A stretch of 64,000 nucleotides of DNA from Corynebacterium sputi DSM 45148 (GCF_000427865.1 NZ_ATYV01000009.1:1-64000), one strand, 5' to 3'; numbered from the stretch's first letter, positions 1 to 8,339 are shown. Numbers and translations: made by a program. Notes: generated from the sequence alone by a model not told the origin.

Positions 1-1117
1 TTCTACCCAACTGCCCCAGCTCTTGGACCCCTGTTGGTAGGCCGGTGCGGATCCGACACAGCACCTTGTACATCCAACGTTTCCCGATCTTCTTGTTCGG
101 ATGCCCGTACGCGGCGATGATGTCCTGATAGATGTGGTGAGTCACGTCCACCGCGGCGTGGTCTTCGACCGCCAACACAGTGTTCAGCTTGGTGAGTTGT
201 TTCTCGGTCAGCAGTTCCATCCGGGTCAGCATGATCCGCCGGATCCCGTACAACGGATCCCCGGACCTGCCGCGATGCCCACACGTGGCCTGCTGGATCC
301 GCTGCCGGGTCTTGGTCAGTTTGTCCGCTGCCAGATGCACGACATGGAAGGGGTCCATGACCTTCTTCGCCTGTGGCAGCTGCTCACCAGTGGCGGTGTG
401 GTAGCCGGCGAACCCATCCATCGACACGACCCTGACCCGGTCCCGGAAAGTCTGGTCCCGATCTTTCAACCAGCGGCGCAGCACCTCGGCCGACCGGCCC
501 GGGACCATATCCAACAACCGTGCTGGGCCGGTGCCATCCACGTTGGGAGTCAGGTCCACGATCACGGTGACGAAACTAGGATCCCCTTGGCCACGGCGGT
601 GTTTCCACTTGTGTTCATCCACCCCAAGGACCCGTACCCCGGCCAGATGGTTCGGATCGCCGTAGACCAGCTCACGGGCCTGGTCCAGGGCGACCTGGTT
701 GACGGTGTCCCACCCGATGTCCAGCGACTTCGCGATCGCGGCGACACTCATCCGGTCAATGGCCAGACGTTGCAGGATCCAGCGGGTGCATCGTAGGGTC
801 ATCTTCTGTTTTGGTGGTGCGCAGTCGAGTTGCTGCTGGAAGATCCGCGTCCTGCACTCAGGGTTCGTGCAGGTGAACCGGGGTAGTTGAACCCGCAGGC
901 GGGTCGGGTGTCCGACCACGGGCAGATCCACGAGTTGGCGGGTGACGTGGTCACGGCCCCGTCCTGGTTGCCCGCAGGACGGGCACGTCGGGTCCTGGTG
1001 GACGGGTTGGCAGGTGATCCACGTGTGGTGGTCGTCGATCGCGGCCCCGGTGATCGTCAGTCCGAGTTCCACGGTCCGGATGATGGTGTCGGCGACTAGA
1101 GACGTAGAATCGGGCAT
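1..1117 (-). CDS. ISL3 family transposase (3' end beyond window edge)
   Basis: DDE-type transposase that moves the surrounding element by recognising its inverted repeats. Reading from ATG at 1117 to the left edge gives 372 uninterrupted residues. Two CxxC-like zinc-ribbon pairs lie near residues 45/48 and 83/88 (CPSC, CTNPEC), followed by a helix-turn-helix near 122-142 (MSVAAIAKSLDIGWD). The RNase-H-like core starts at VLGVDEHKW (about 163-171), with the second aspartate in VSMDGFAGY near residue 235. Known ISL3 transposases of corynebacteria are about 430 residues, so roughly 60 residues including the last acidic residue should lie outside the window. The frame has no in-window stop. Confidence 0.93.
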   Translation of the reverse strand, partial: MPDSTSLVADTIIRTVELGLTITGAAIDDHHTWITCQPVHQDPTCPSCGQPGRGRDHVTRQLVDLPVVGHPTRLRVQLPRFTCTNPECRTRIFQQQLDCAPPKQKMTLRCTRWILQRLAIDRMSVAAIAKSLDIGWDTVNQVALDQARELVYGDPNHLAGVRVLGVDEHKWKHRRGQGDPSFVTVIVDLTPNVDGTGPARLLDMVPGRSAEVLRRWLKDRDQTFRDRVRVVSMDGFAGYHTATGEQLPQAKKVMDPFHVVHLAADKLTKTRQRIQQATCGHRGRSGDPLYGIRRIMLTRMELLTEKQLTKLNTVLAVEDHAAVDVTHHIYQDIIAAYGHPNKKIGKRWMYKVLCRIRTGLPTGVQELGQLGR

Positions 1118-1227
1118 AGGTCCTCGGTGTGATGAATGGTTGTGTAGGAACTTTCATTCTCACACCGGAGACCCCTACATCTTGTGGTGGGGTGCCCAAG
1201 ATGGGTTGTTGCTATCGGGCCGGGGTA

Positions 1228-1250
1228 TGCACTCTATTTCCGGAAGAGCC
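1228..1250. repeat. right terminal inverted repeat of the ISL3 element
   Basis: TGCACTCTATTTCCGGAAGA followed by GCC. The inward reading starts GGCTCTTCCGG, typical of ISL3 ends. It lies 111 bp outside the transposase start codon. Confidence 0.85.
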
Positions 1251-1258
1251 ACTAAAGG
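1251..1258. repeat. probable 8-bp target-site duplication flanking the IS
   Basis: ACTAAAGG directly abuts the terminal repeat. ISL3 elements generate 8-bp duplications; confirmation needs the left flank, which is outside the window. Confidence 0.5.
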
Positions 1259-1322
1259 GTCAGAAGTGGCCACGACGTAACATCTGTACCTGACTGAGTG
1301 AGCAACGATCGAGGGGAAAGCG

Positions 1323-1817
1323 TTGGGAAAACGAGGCATAGGCGAAGCATCGCGGGCCGTTAGGCCCGATACGTTACGGATCGCCTGTGCGTTTACTCCT
1401 CATCTTGTGGCGGCCGCTGTAATTGTCCTGAACTGGGAAAGTATTTCCGATGACGTCGCCGTGCACTACGGTCCCGGCGGAGAGCCGGATTCCTTTGAGC
1501 AGAAGTCACCCGTCTCGGTGTTCAACTTCTTGTTCGGCGGTCTCGCGGTAAGTGGGCTGTCGGTGCTGTCCTACGTCCTGTGTCTCGTGTGTCTAAGATC
1601 CCGAGGATTGATTGAACGGTTCCACAAGCCCATTCGAGTAGCTCTCCTAGTGCTCCTGTACTGCTTGTCTATCGCCTTCTCAATGCTGGCCCTGGCAAGT
1701 GCATTTGAGGACTTAGCCTTCCTATCGACGTTCGTGCTCGTCGGAGTAATCGGCGTGAGCGTGGCGATCCCGATTGTTGTTCTTGTAGCCGTCTCCTACA
1801 CGCAGGACGCCACCTGA
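1323..1817 (+). CDS. DUF1648-like multipass membrane protein
   Basis: A 164-residue membrane protein of unknown function. About four hydrophobic segments can be seen, near residues 22-40, 65-90, 100-125 and 135-160. The loop after the first segment (DDVAVHYGPGGEPDSF) resembles the DUF1648 signature, in which a short H-x-x-x-G-x-P-D stretch follows the first helix. Such domains occur in SdpI-like immunity or sensing proteins, but nothing here shows a partner toxin. The start is TTG at 1323, chosen because a purine-rich GAGGGGAAAG lies at 1311-1320; this gap is short, and another start within the first 20 codons is possible. The gene lies just beyond the IS end, in a stretch of lower GC than the rest of the window. 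Confidence 0.6.
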   Translation: MGKRGIGEASRAVRPDTLRIACAFTPHLVAAAVIVLNWESISDDVAVHYGPGGEPDSFEQKSPVSVFNFLFGGLAVSGLSVLSYVLCLVCLRSRGLIERFHKPIRVALLVLLYCLSIAFSMLALASAFEDLAFLSTFVLVGVIGVSVAIPIVVLVAVSYTQDAT

Positions 1818-2263
1818 TTGGGCTGAGGCTTGGCGGTGCTCCGCGAAGATTCAGCCTTGCCGCGGATTTGGCAGCGATATATCAGCAGTAGTTGAGTGTC
1901 AGAAACGTAGTTGCTGTCGGCGTGCCACGGAGAATAGTAGTTCAATGCCTAAATACGGAATGCGAGCTATGACTGGCGACACGCTCGACGGAAATAAAAA
2001 GATCCTATTATGGGAGTCCTTGGAATTTCGTGCGCTATAGGATTTTCGATTGCCTTTACTATAACTTCCATCGCTTTATTGGTTGGTCAACTAGAGGGAG
2101 GCTGGGTATTTGGAGAACCTGTACTTAATGCCGCAGTCTGTTGGTTGATTGCATTGGTTGATGGCTTTTCCGTGGACTGGAGGCTGAACCGGCTAAATCG
2201 AATGCCCGTTGATACTTGATTTTGAGAAGCTTAGAAATTGGAGATCGGTGGGCGATTGGTTTA
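1818..2263. other. 446-bp gene-poor, AT-richer stretch
   Basis: Apart from a weak 69-codon frame (2010-2219) I see no convincing gene, RNA or clear hairpin here. Base composition is lower in GC than the flanks, consistent with the accessory character of the left end next to the IS. Confidence 0.5.
2010..2219 (+). CDS. possible small membrane protein, uncertain
   Basis: A 69-codon frame starting at ATG 2010. Residues about 5-28 and 38-52 are hydrophobic, and the C-terminus is basic (DWRLNRLNR), which would suit a small two-helix membrane protein or the remnant of a larger one. I do not recognise a family, and no good ribosome-binding site precedes the ATG. It may be a gene fragment left by rearrangement near the IS. 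Confidence 0.25.
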   Translation: MGVLGISCAIGFSIAFTITSIALLVGQLEGGWVFGEPVLNAAVCWLIALVDGFSVDWRLNRLNRMPVDT

Positions 2264-2998
2264 TCAGCCGAACAGGCTATTCAACAGCGGCTCCACCAGT
2301 GGATAACCCAGGAACGCAACCGCGTCGATGAGGAAATGCGCGGCGATCAGCGGCCATAGTCGGCCAGTTCGCAGGTAGAACCAGGTGAAGATCACTCCCA
2401 TGACCAGGTTCCCGATGCCGCCGCCGATTCCCTGATACAGGTGATACCCACCGCGCAGCAGCGATGATGCGGCGATGATTGCGAGCGGAGACCAGCCCAA
2501 CTGCTTGAGTCTGACGACGAGCCAGCCGACCACCACCATCTCCTCGGCGAAGGCATTCGCGGCTGCCCAGCCGAGCAGCGGCAAAGCTGTCCCTAGGGTC
2601 ACGCCCATCGCGGCGGGATCAATTGGCCGGCCGAATCCCAATAGGACGCCGACGATGTAGAGCCCCAATCCAGGGATACCTATCAGCGCAGCAAGGCCTG
2701 CGCCCCATCCCAGGTCAGGCCATTTCAGGCGTCCTGGAACGCCGCGAACCCCGTCTTTGGCTAGGAGAAGCCAGACAAGTCCTCCCCAAGAGAGGAGGGT
2801 GAGGATGCGGATGGTGTGGAAAAGGACGTCGAAAAGCGGGTTGTCTGAGTAGGACGCGTTGAGCGCGAGCGGCTGCGCCGCGAGTGCCCCGCTGAGCAGC
2901 ACCTCGGTGAGCGTAAGGATCGAGCGCACCGCGGAGGCTCCGAATGTGATCGCTAGGACGATGGCGATCTCCCATTGGATCAGGCGTCTGGTGTTCAT
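2264..2998 (-). CDS. CPBP family intramembrane protease-like protein
   Basis: Polytopic membrane protein of 244 residues in the CPBP (CAAX protease / bacteriocin-processing) superfamily, whose members cleave or modify substrates within the membrane using a glutamate pair and histidines. Visible are EE at 152-153, RGGYH ending at H186 and HFLIDA with H221. The arginine of the usual EExxxR motif is replaced (EEMVVV), a variant I believe is shared with other actinobacterial members. The start is MNTRRL at 2998, not the longer upstream frame, because the start codon overlaps the stop of the upstream amidase (ATGA, 2995-2998), indicating translational coupling. Substrate unknown. Confidence 0.8.
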   Translation of the reverse strand: MNTRRLIQWEIAIVLAITFGASAVRSILTLTEVLLSGALAAQPLALNASYSDNPLFDVLFHTIRILTLLSWGGLVWLLLAKDGVRGVPGRLKWPDLGWGAGLAALIGIPGLGLYIVGVLLGFGRPIDPAAMGVTLGTALPLLGWAAANAFAEEMVVVGWLVVRLKQLGWSPLAIIAASSLLRGGYHLYQGIGGGIGNLVMGVIFTWFYLRTGRLWPLIAAHFLIDAVAFLGYPLVEPLLNSLFG

Positions 2999-4338
2999 CG
3001 CGTGAGGTCCGTCAGTGGGTCGATGAGGTCGGCGGCCACGCGCAGAAGTGTCGCTTCCATCTCGCGGCCGGGATGCACGGCGCCGAGGTGCACTGATGCT
3101 CTGGCGAAGGGAATCGACAGTCCCGCCCAGCCAGTGAGGTTCCACAGCGACAGCCACGGCGTCCAGCGAGTCTGAGCCATGAAGTCCTCCTCAGGCGCCA
3201 TGGCACTGAAGGTCCCGATCGGTGGCGGATCGAAGGCGAGGGTCGGAGTTAGGGCGATGTCGACGTCCCAGCGGTGTTGGATGTGGGTGCCGAGTTGGAG
3301 GCGTCGGGAGTGGTTGTCGGCAACACGAGCCTCCGGGACTGCCTGGCCTTGCTCGCGGATCCAATGGACCATCGGTGAGTAGTCGGCACTGGGAAGTGAA
3401 CCGATGCCGTGCGTGATGGTGTCGCGGAATAGCTCGAACACATCGTCGTCGGGGTAGGGGTGAGGAATCTCGACGACCTCATGTCCCGCGTCGGACAGCA
3501 CATCCGCCGCGTGCAACGCGGCGTTCCGCCATTGCTTCCCGACGTCCACCTCCTCATGAAACCCCTCTACACTCACCCCAATCCGGACTCTGCTTGGGCG
3601 GGGATCGCTGGGGTCGCGGACAGGGCTGGGCAGGCAGTTCAGCAGTGCGCAGTCGTCGAGAGAGCGGGTGAGGAATCCGGTGGTGGAGAGGGCGCCACCG
3701 GAGATGTCATGCGCCGGCTTGAGCCCGACGAGCCCGACCGACGCAGCCGGCACTCGAATCGACCCGCCACCATCAGAGGCCAACGCCGCAGCCACCAGCC
3801 CCGAGGCGACCGCAGCGGCGGAACCACCAGAGGAGCCGCCAGGGGTGTGGCCGGGCATCCGGGGATTATCGGGAGCGGTCAGGCCAGTCGGTTCGGTGTA
3901 GGCGGTGGCGCCGATCTCCGAGGTGGAGGTGGTGAACGGGATGGTGGCGCCTCGGCGCAACAGCTCAGTGACGGCGATGCTGCTGCGCTCGTGTGTCTTC
4001 GTCAGCCGGGCCGAACCCCAGGTGCACGGGACGCCAGCGATGGGGAAGAGGTCCTTCACCGCGACGGGCAGACCAGCGAGTTCAGGCAGCGGGCCCTGCC
4101 GAGATTGGTCGACCTTCTCGGCGAGGCGGTGGCCGAGGTCAGGAGTGAGCGTCGCGATGCCGAAGGTTCCGGAGTCGCCACTGCCGGTGCCATTGCCGCT
4201 GGCCGCAATCACGTCGCGGACGCGCTCCAGGGTCGCTTCCATCAGGTCTGCGGCGGTGTGTGCGGCACCGGTTGCGCAGTCCCGGCGGTTCACCGACTCG
4301 ACCAGGTGCCTGGCGGATGAGCGCGGCGAGGAAGTCAT
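2995..4338 (-). CDS. amidase signature family protein
   Basis: A 447-residue amidase with the Ser-cisSer-Lys catalytic set: K95 in AVKDLFP, the serine pair 169-170 in PGGSSGGSA and S193 in GGGSIRVPA. It probably hydrolyses a small amide; the true substrate cannot be read from sequence, and it lacks GatB/GatC neighbours, so a role in the amidotransferase is unlikely. It heads a two-gene operon with the CPBP gene, overlapping it by 4 bp. Upstream of ATG 4338 is TACGAT six bases away, a probable leaderless promoter. Codons near 3534-3580 carry a copy of dispersed element A, encoding VDVGKQ. An amidase gene is, as I recall, also next to pheA in C. glutamicum. Confidence 0.88.
   Translation of the reverse strand: MTSSPRSSARHLVESVNRRDCATGAAHTAADLMEATLERVRDVIAASGNGTGSGDSGTFGIATLTPDLGHRLAEKVDQSRQGPLPELAGLPVAVKDLFPIAGVPCTWGSARLTKTHERSSIAVTELLRRGATIPFTTSTSEIGATAYTEPTGLTAPDNPRMPGHTPGGSSGGSAAAVASGLVAAALASDGGGSIRVPAASVGLVGLKPAHDISGGALSTTGFLTRSLDDCALLNCLPSPVRDPSDPRPSRVRIGVSVEGFHEEVDVGKQWRNAALHAADVLSDAGHEVVEIPHPYPDDDVFELFRDTITHGIGSLPSADYSPMVHWIREQGQAVPEARVADNHSRRLQLGTHIQHRWDVDIALTPTLAFDPPPIGTFSAMAPEEDFMAQTRWTPWLSLWNLTGWAGLSIPFARASVHLGAVHPGREMEATLLRVAADLIDPLTDLTR
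3534..3580 (-). repeat. dispersed element A, copy 1 (inside amidase)
   Basis: Core ACGTCGGGAAGC (minus strand, 3534-3545). It is preceded on the minus strand by a 35-nt tract with a single C (3546-3580). In frame with the amidase, it encodes VDVGKQ. Confidence 0.7.
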
Positions 4339-4344
4339 GGGGAG

Positions 4345-4350
4345 ATCGTA
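4345..4350 (-). promoter_or_regulatory. -10 hexamer of amidase, probable leaderless start
   Basis: TACGAT six bases before the ATG at 4338, with no Shine-Dalgarno sequence between. This spacing puts the transcript start at or next to the start codon. Confidence 0.5.
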
Positions 4351-4384
4351 GCCATTGCGGGGGCGGCGGGGGACTGGGGTTGGT

Positions 4385-4390
4385 TAGGCT
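4385..4390 (+). promoter_or_regulatory. -10 hexamer of pheA, probable leaderless start
   Basis: TAGGCT seven bases before ATG 4398. A weak GGAG also lies between, so a leadered transcript cannot be excluded. Confidence 0.45.
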
Positions 4391-4397
4391 GGAGAAC

Positions 4398-5330
4398 ATG
4401 ACCACCGTGACTTATTTGGGACCTGCCGGCACGTTCACCGAGGCCGCGTTGCTGGACATCGCCGCCCATGGAGGAGTGCTGTCCGGCGGCCCAGAAGCCC
4501 TAGAGGCAGTCCCCATGGTGAGCCCCGCAGCCGCGCTTGCAGCAGTGCGCCACGGTGAAGCAGAGTTCGCGTGTGTCGCGGTAGAAAACAGCGTCGACGG
4601 ACCGGTCACCCCGACCTTTGACGCACTAACTGCCGGTCCGGAATTGCAGATCTACCAGGAGACGGAGATCGACGTGGTCTTCTCCATCCTCGTGCGCGCC
4701 GGCACCGAGATCAGCGACGTGAAGACCTTCTCCACCCACGCCGTCGCCCACCCGCAGGTGCGCCAGTGGCTGGATCAGAACCTGCCGGGCGTTGAGGTTT
4801 TCTATGCCTCGTCCAATGGTGCCGCCGCAGAGAAGGTGGCTGCCGGTGAGGTCGATGCCTGTGCGGCCCCGGCCCGCGCCGGTGAGCTCAACGGGCTGGT
4901 CCCGTTGGCAGAAGAGGTTGCGGATGTGAGGGGGGCGCGGACGCGGTTCATTCTCGTCGGCAAGCCGGGGCCTTTACCCCCGCGGACCGGAACGGACCGC
5001 ACCAGCGTTTCCTTCACCACGGTCCCGAACAAAGCTGGAAGCCTCATGGAGGCGATGAACGAATTCGCCGTGCGCGGGGTGAATCTCACCCGCATCGAGT
5101 CCCGGCCGACTCGCACCGCGATGGGCACCTATCGATTCCACATCGATGTGCTTGGACACCTCTCGGATCCGCCGGTCAGTGAGGCACTCGCCGCGCTGCA
5201 CCGCCGCGCCGAAGGGGTTCGGTTCCTCGGATCTTGGCCGTCCTACTCATCGTCGCCGCTGGACACCCCGCCGCCGGATGTCACCGAATCCATCGACTGG
5301 GTCGCTGGTCTATTGGAGGGGAAACGCTGA
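4398..5330 (+). CDS. pheA: prephenate dehydratase
   Basis: Converts prephenate to phenylpyruvate in phenylalanine synthesis. The 310-residue protein begins TYLGPAGTFTE, typical of the family. The dehydratase domain spans about 1-190, with the catalytic TRF motif at 182-184 (GARTRFILVG) and the conserved VAVENSVDGPV region at 60-70. A C-terminal ACT domain at about 203-285 carries ESRP (234-237), the phenylalanine-binding motif used for feedback inhibition. There is no fused chorismate mutase, as in other actinobacteria. The start at 4398 is preferred over longer upstream in-frame extensions because the conserved domain begins there and a promoter hexamer sits just upstream. The stop overlaps the next start by one base (TGATG). 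Confidence 0.95.
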   Translation: MTTVTYLGPAGTFTEAALLDIAAHGGVLSGGPEALEAVPMVSPAAALAAVRHGEAEFACVAVENSVDGPVTPTFDALTAGPELQIYQETEIDVVFSILVRAGTEISDVKTFSTHAVAHPQVRQWLDQNLPGVEVFYASSNGAAAEKVAAGEVDACAAPARAGELNGLVPLAEEVADVRGARTRFILVGKPGPLPPRTGTDRTSVSFTTVPNKAGSLMEAMNEFAVRGVNLTRIESRPTRTAMGTYRFHIDVLGHLSDPPVSEALAALHRRAEGVRFLGSWPSYSSSPLDTPPPDVTESIDWVAGLLEGKR

Positions 5331-6037
5331 TGTCTATCGATCGACTGATTCTGATTAGGCATGGGCAGACGCATGCGAACGTCGCAAAGCAGCTCGATAC
5401 CGCGCTGCCGGGCTCCCCGCTGACGGATGAGGGTATCGCTCAGGCACGCCGCCTGGGGCGGGTGCTGTTGCCGAGCATCGATTCGCTTAACGACGTCGTC
5501 ACCTCCCACGCCCTCCGCGCCCGCCAGACCGGTGTCGGCGCGGTGGCGGGCCTGCACCACCTCGTCGGGCCTGGGGTGCGGATCCGGCACGAAGACGGAC
5601 TGCACGAGATCGCCGCCGGCGACCTTGAGGGACGCAATGACATGGACGCGCACCGGATTTATTCCGAGACGTTCTACAACTGGGCCAAGGGTGGCCTGGA
5701 TGCGCGCATTCCAGGAGGTGAGACTGGTGAGGAGATTCTTGACCGGTACCTCGGTCGGCTGCGCCACCTGATGGCGGAGACCCCCGCGGGCTCGGAAAAG
5801 ACCACGTTGGCCGTGGTCAGCCATGGTGCGGTGATTCGACTGATCGCCGGATACCTCTCCGGCAATGACGCTGAGTACGTGCTGACCAACCGCCTGGCGA
5901 ACACTGCCCGCATCGTCCTGGAGAAAGCCGGCCCGACCGGCGCTGAGCCCTTTGGTGACTTCACCGGCGCGGCATCCTGGGACGTCCGCGAGTGGGGCAC
6001 TACCGACGGGCAGATCCCCGTGATCGGGCTGGGCTAG
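5330..6037 (+). CDS. histidine phosphatase family protein (phosphoglycerate mutase-like)
   Basis: A 235-residue enzyme of the histidine phosphatase superfamily. The phosphoacceptor motif IRHGQTHAN lies at 9-17 (H11) and the second histidine is in VVSHGAVIR near residue 164. Family members act on phosphorylated metabolites; the short sequence does not define the substrate, and it should not be taken as a glycolytic mutase. It is translationally coupled to pheA by a one-base overlap at 5330. As I recall, the same pair occurs in C. glutamicum, which suggests a conserved two-gene operon. It ends at a bidirectional hairpin shared with the convergent zincin gene. Confidence 0.85.
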   Translation: MSIDRLILIRHGQTHANVAKQLDTALPGSPLTDEGIAQARRLGRVLLPSIDSLNDVVTSHALRARQTGVGAVAGLHHLVGPGVRIRHEDGLHEIAAGDLEGRNDMDAHRIYSETFYNWAKGGLDARIPGGETGEEILDRYLGRLRHLMAETPAGSEKTTLAVVSHGAVIRLIAGYLSGNDAEYVLTNRLANTARIVLEKAGPTGAEPFGDFTGAASWDVREWGTTDGQIPVIGLG

Positions 6038-6044
6038 CTCCTAG

Positions 6045-6074
6045 CGCCTGACTCCACACTGGTGGGCTCAGGCG
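6045..6074. terminator. bidirectional hairpin between convergent genes
   Basis: CGCCTGA pairs with TCAGGCG around a CC/GG-containing inner stem. It overlaps the last codons of the minus-strand gene. No long T-run. Confidence 0.5.
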
Positions 6075-6412
6075 TACCCGACGTTATCGAGATCATCCTC
6101 ATCCATCCCGAAGAAATGCCCCACCTCGTGCAACAGCGTGATGCGCACCTGTTCGACTAACTCGTCATCGGTGCGGCAGATGTCAGCAAGGGCCAGTCGG
6201 TACAGGTGAATGACATCTGGAAGGCCGCTGTGATCCGCCAGCCGTTCGGTCAGCGGAACTCCCTCATACAGACCCAGGAGAGTGGGCTCCTCCGGGTTTC
6301 GGTCCTCCACCAGAATCACGACGTTGCCTAGTTGGTCCAGGAAGCTGTCGGGGATGAGGTCAATAGCGGCGTCGACAAGGTCGTCGAAACGCTCCGGAGA
6401 CACCGAGATCAC
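6068..6412 (-). CDS. metallopeptidase family (zincin-like) protein
   Basis: A compact 114-residue protein with a zinc-protease motif HEVGHFFGMDED at 95-106 (H95, E96, H99). Small zincins of this kind are widespread in actinobacteria and are of unknown substrate; the third ligand is probably among the acidic residues following the motif. The start is GTG at 6412, which shares its first base with the TAG stop of the upstream septum-formation gene (TAGTG), so the two are translationally coupled. The pairing with a pheA-phosphatase operon on the opposite strand resembles the order I recall in C. glutamicum. Confidence 0.8.
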   Translation of the reverse strand: MISVSPERFDDLVDAAIDLIPDSFLDQLGNVVILVEDRNPEEPTLLGLYEGVPLTERLADHSGLPDVIHLYRLALADICRTDDELVEQVRITLLHEVGHFFGMDEDDLDNVGYA

Positions 6413-7533
6413 TACTCGTCACCCTCCTCACGACGCGGCGCGCGCTCAGGCTGCTCCGGCGGGGAATTGCCGTCAATGGTGAACTCTCCGTGGACCGAGC
6501 CCTCAAGGGTCGAGAACCCGCCGAAGTCGGAATCCTTGGCCAACCAGCAGGTAGTGCTGTGCGAGCCGAGGTCCCAGGACTCAGTGGTCACCGGTAGCCA
6601 GAAGGGGATCAAGGTCGACTGGTACAGAGCCTCATCACCCACATCTCCGCCGCCGAGGTACTCGATGGCCTGCTCGACGCAGACTTCACCGAGCATGCCG
6701 TTCTGCTGTTCCACCGACGGGGTCTCATCGGGGAACCGCGCCATCAGGTCGACAACACCGACGGACTCGAAAGCATGCGGCTCATCACAGTGAATTGCGG
6801 TGAAACCGCCGTTTTCATTGATCGCCACGCAGGTACCCGGCTCGTAAGTGATGGCCTGGTCGGTATCCACTGCCGGTCGGTCCAGCGTGGACGTGGCGAC
6901 GAGGGACTCCTCGAGCTGGACACCACACAACATTGTGCGGTCGCCGGCCTGCCAGGACCCGGCTGGCGGAAGCATCGGGGCGATGGCGAACTTGCCCTGC
7001 GGGTCGAACCGGCCATCGAGGTACTCCAAGACGGTGGGGCGGCAAATGTCATCGCGCAGCACCCGGAGCTCTTCTGAGGTCGGGGCATCAGACCCAGAAG
7101 GGAACGCACCGGAGAACTCCGGCACGTCGTACAAATTCACGCGGTCGGTGACCTCGTACATATGCGGCTCGTGGCACTCGACAATCGCGAAGTCCGTCAA
7201 TGCGTCATCCGGTCCTGTCTCCCAGTTGATGCACTGTCCGACCTGCGCGGATGTAAACGGATCGGCCACAGCCTGGGTTTCGGTTTCGACGATCTCCGTG
7301 GAGATCCCACTGCCACCCTCGCCGACGTAGTCGGCTAACCACCCCGAGCTTGACGACGCAAACACCGCCGCCGCACCCGCCAACATCGCAATCAGAACCG
7401 CACGGAATCCCCAGCCTCTGCGGAATCCGTTGGATAGGTCCTCCTGGCCCCGCTCAGCGCCAGCTGACGTGCCTGAGGTGCTCAGGTCCACGTCTCCTGG
7501 TGTCTCGTAGGGCTCGGTGCGCTTCTCATTCAT
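6412..7533 (-). CDS. septum formation family protein, membrane-anchored
   Basis: A 373-residue protein with a cytoplasmic N-terminus of about 42 residues, one transmembrane helix at about 43-62 (AVLIAMLAGAAAVFASSSS) and an extracytoplasmic region. The latter contains two similar segments with conserved cysteines: GQCINWE...ECHEPHMYEV and GTCVAINE...HCDEPHAFESV. This repeated pattern is that of the Septum_form family (PF13845) of actinobacteria, named for a link to septation; the molecular role is unknown. The paired cysteines probably form disulfides outside the cell. It is coupled to the downstream zincin gene. The start at 7533 is the first ATG of the frame and is divergent from the LysE gene. 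Confidence 0.82.
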   Translation of the reverse strand: MNEKRTEPYETPGDVDLSTSGTSAGAERGQEDLSNGFRRGWGFRAVLIAMLAGAAAVFASSSSGWLADYVGEGGSGISTEIVETETQAVADPFTSAQVGQCINWETGPDDALTDFAIVECHEPHMYEVTDRVNLYDVPEFSGAFPSGSDAPTSEELRVLRDDICRPTVLEYLDGRFDPQGKFAIAPMLPPAGSWQAGDRTMLCGVQLEESLVATSTLDRPAVDTDQAITYEPGTCVAINENGGFTAIHCDEPHAFESVGVVDLMARFPDETPSVEQQNGMLGEVCVEQAIEYLGGGDVGDEALYQSTLIPFWLPVTTESWDLGSHSTTCWLAKDSDFGGFSTLEGSVHGEFTIDGNSPPEQPERAPRREEGDE

Positions 7534-7663
7534 CGCGTTCTATTGTGCCCCAACCGGCCGGTGTAGTGGGAGTTTCCTCTCCGGGGGAATCGATAGTGAC
7601 AGCAGGGGCCACAGTGACTGGCGGGGATCAGACTCCGATGAAAACCCTTCCGTGCCCTGGCGA

Positions 7664-7669
7664 TACACT
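7664..7669 (+). promoter_or_regulatory. -10 hexamer of the LysE-type exporter gene
   Basis: TACACT seven bases before ATG 7677, no ribosome-binding site; leaderless start predicted. Confidence 0.5.
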
Positions 7670-7676
7670 GCCCGCC

Positions 7677-8339
7677 ATGAATTGGGGGAACCTCGCCGTG
7701 ATGCTCGGCATCCACGTCGCAGGCATGACGACACCTGGTCCGGACATCTTCCTCGTCCTGCGCACCGCCACCCGCAGCCGCAAGCATGCCCTCGCAGCTG
7801 TGGCCGGAATCATCACTGGTCTGACCTTCTGGGTTGCCCTGACCGTCCTTGGCGTGGCCGCGGTACTCGCATCGATCCCGGCGTTGCTCGGCGCCATCCA
7901 GGTGATCGGCGGCCTGTGGATCGCGTACATGGCGTGGGGAATGCTCCGCAGCGGCATCACCGGGATTCGCGAATTGCGGGCAGGCGCCCAGCCCATGCCC
8001 CTAGAGAAAACCCTTGGACCGGTCTCTGCTGCGTACCGGCAGGGGCTGCTGACGAACCTGTCCAACCCCAAAGTCGTGCTGTTTATGGCCGCGGTCCTCA
8101 GCCAGTTCATGCCTGTCGGCGCGCCGATCTGGGTTCAGCTGATCTACATCGGCACGATCGTCGGTGTCGCGGTGCTGTACTTCGGGGCCGTCGCGATGCT
8201 CGTTTCTACTGACGCCATGACCCGGCGCCTCGTTCGCGCCGGGCCGTGGATCGATCTGGTCTCAGGAGTGATCTTCGCGATCGTCGCCATCTTCCTCTTC
8301 ATCGAAGGCGGCCTGGCCACCGCGACGGCTCTGTCCTAA
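7677..8339 (+). CDS. LysE/RhtB family amino-acid exporter
   Basis: A 220-residue membrane protein with about six hydrophobic segments. The N-terminal region carries PGPDIFLVLRTATRSRKHA, the hallmark of the LysE/RhtB family, which exports amino acids or derivatives by proton exchange. Further family signs are the loop with LLTNLSNPKVVLFM and the C-terminal hydrophobic tail. The exact substrate is not readable. The start MNWGNLAV at 7677 is chosen over in-frame upstream codons because the family begins this way and the -10 hexamer ends seven bases before it; the upstream extension would be antisense to the septum gene. The next gene, serS, follows after 55 bp with its own promoter. Confidence 0.88.
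   Translation: MNWGNLAVMLGIHVAGMTTPGPDIFLVLRTATRSRKHALAAVAGIITGLTFWVALTVLGVAAVLASIPALLGAIQVIGGLWIAYMAWGMLRSGITGIRELRAGAQPMPLEKTLGPVSAAYRQGLLTNLSNPKVVLFMAAVLSQFMPVGAPIWVQLIYIGTIVGVAVLYFGAVAMLVSTDAMTRRLVRAGPWIDLVSGVIFAIVAIFLFIEGGLATATALS

Larger units (their letters stand above)
1..1250 (-). mobile_element. ISL3-family insertion sequence, right part (IS31831/IS1207-like)
   Basis: The element enters from the left edge. Its right terminal inverted repeat ends at 1250, just upstream of the transposase start. The repeat, read inward, begins GGCTCTTCCGGAAATAGAG, close to the ends I recall for corynebacterial ISL3 elements such as IS31831. The octamer ACTAAAGG that follows (1251-1258) is the expected size for an ISL3 target duplication, but the left copy lies outside the window. 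The visible transposase frame is uninterrupted, so the element may be intact. Confidence 0.9.

Noticed and set aside
7350..7676. Upstream extension of the LysE-type exporter frame
   Set aside because: The first 109 codons are antisense to the septum-formation gene and lie before the promoter hexamer.
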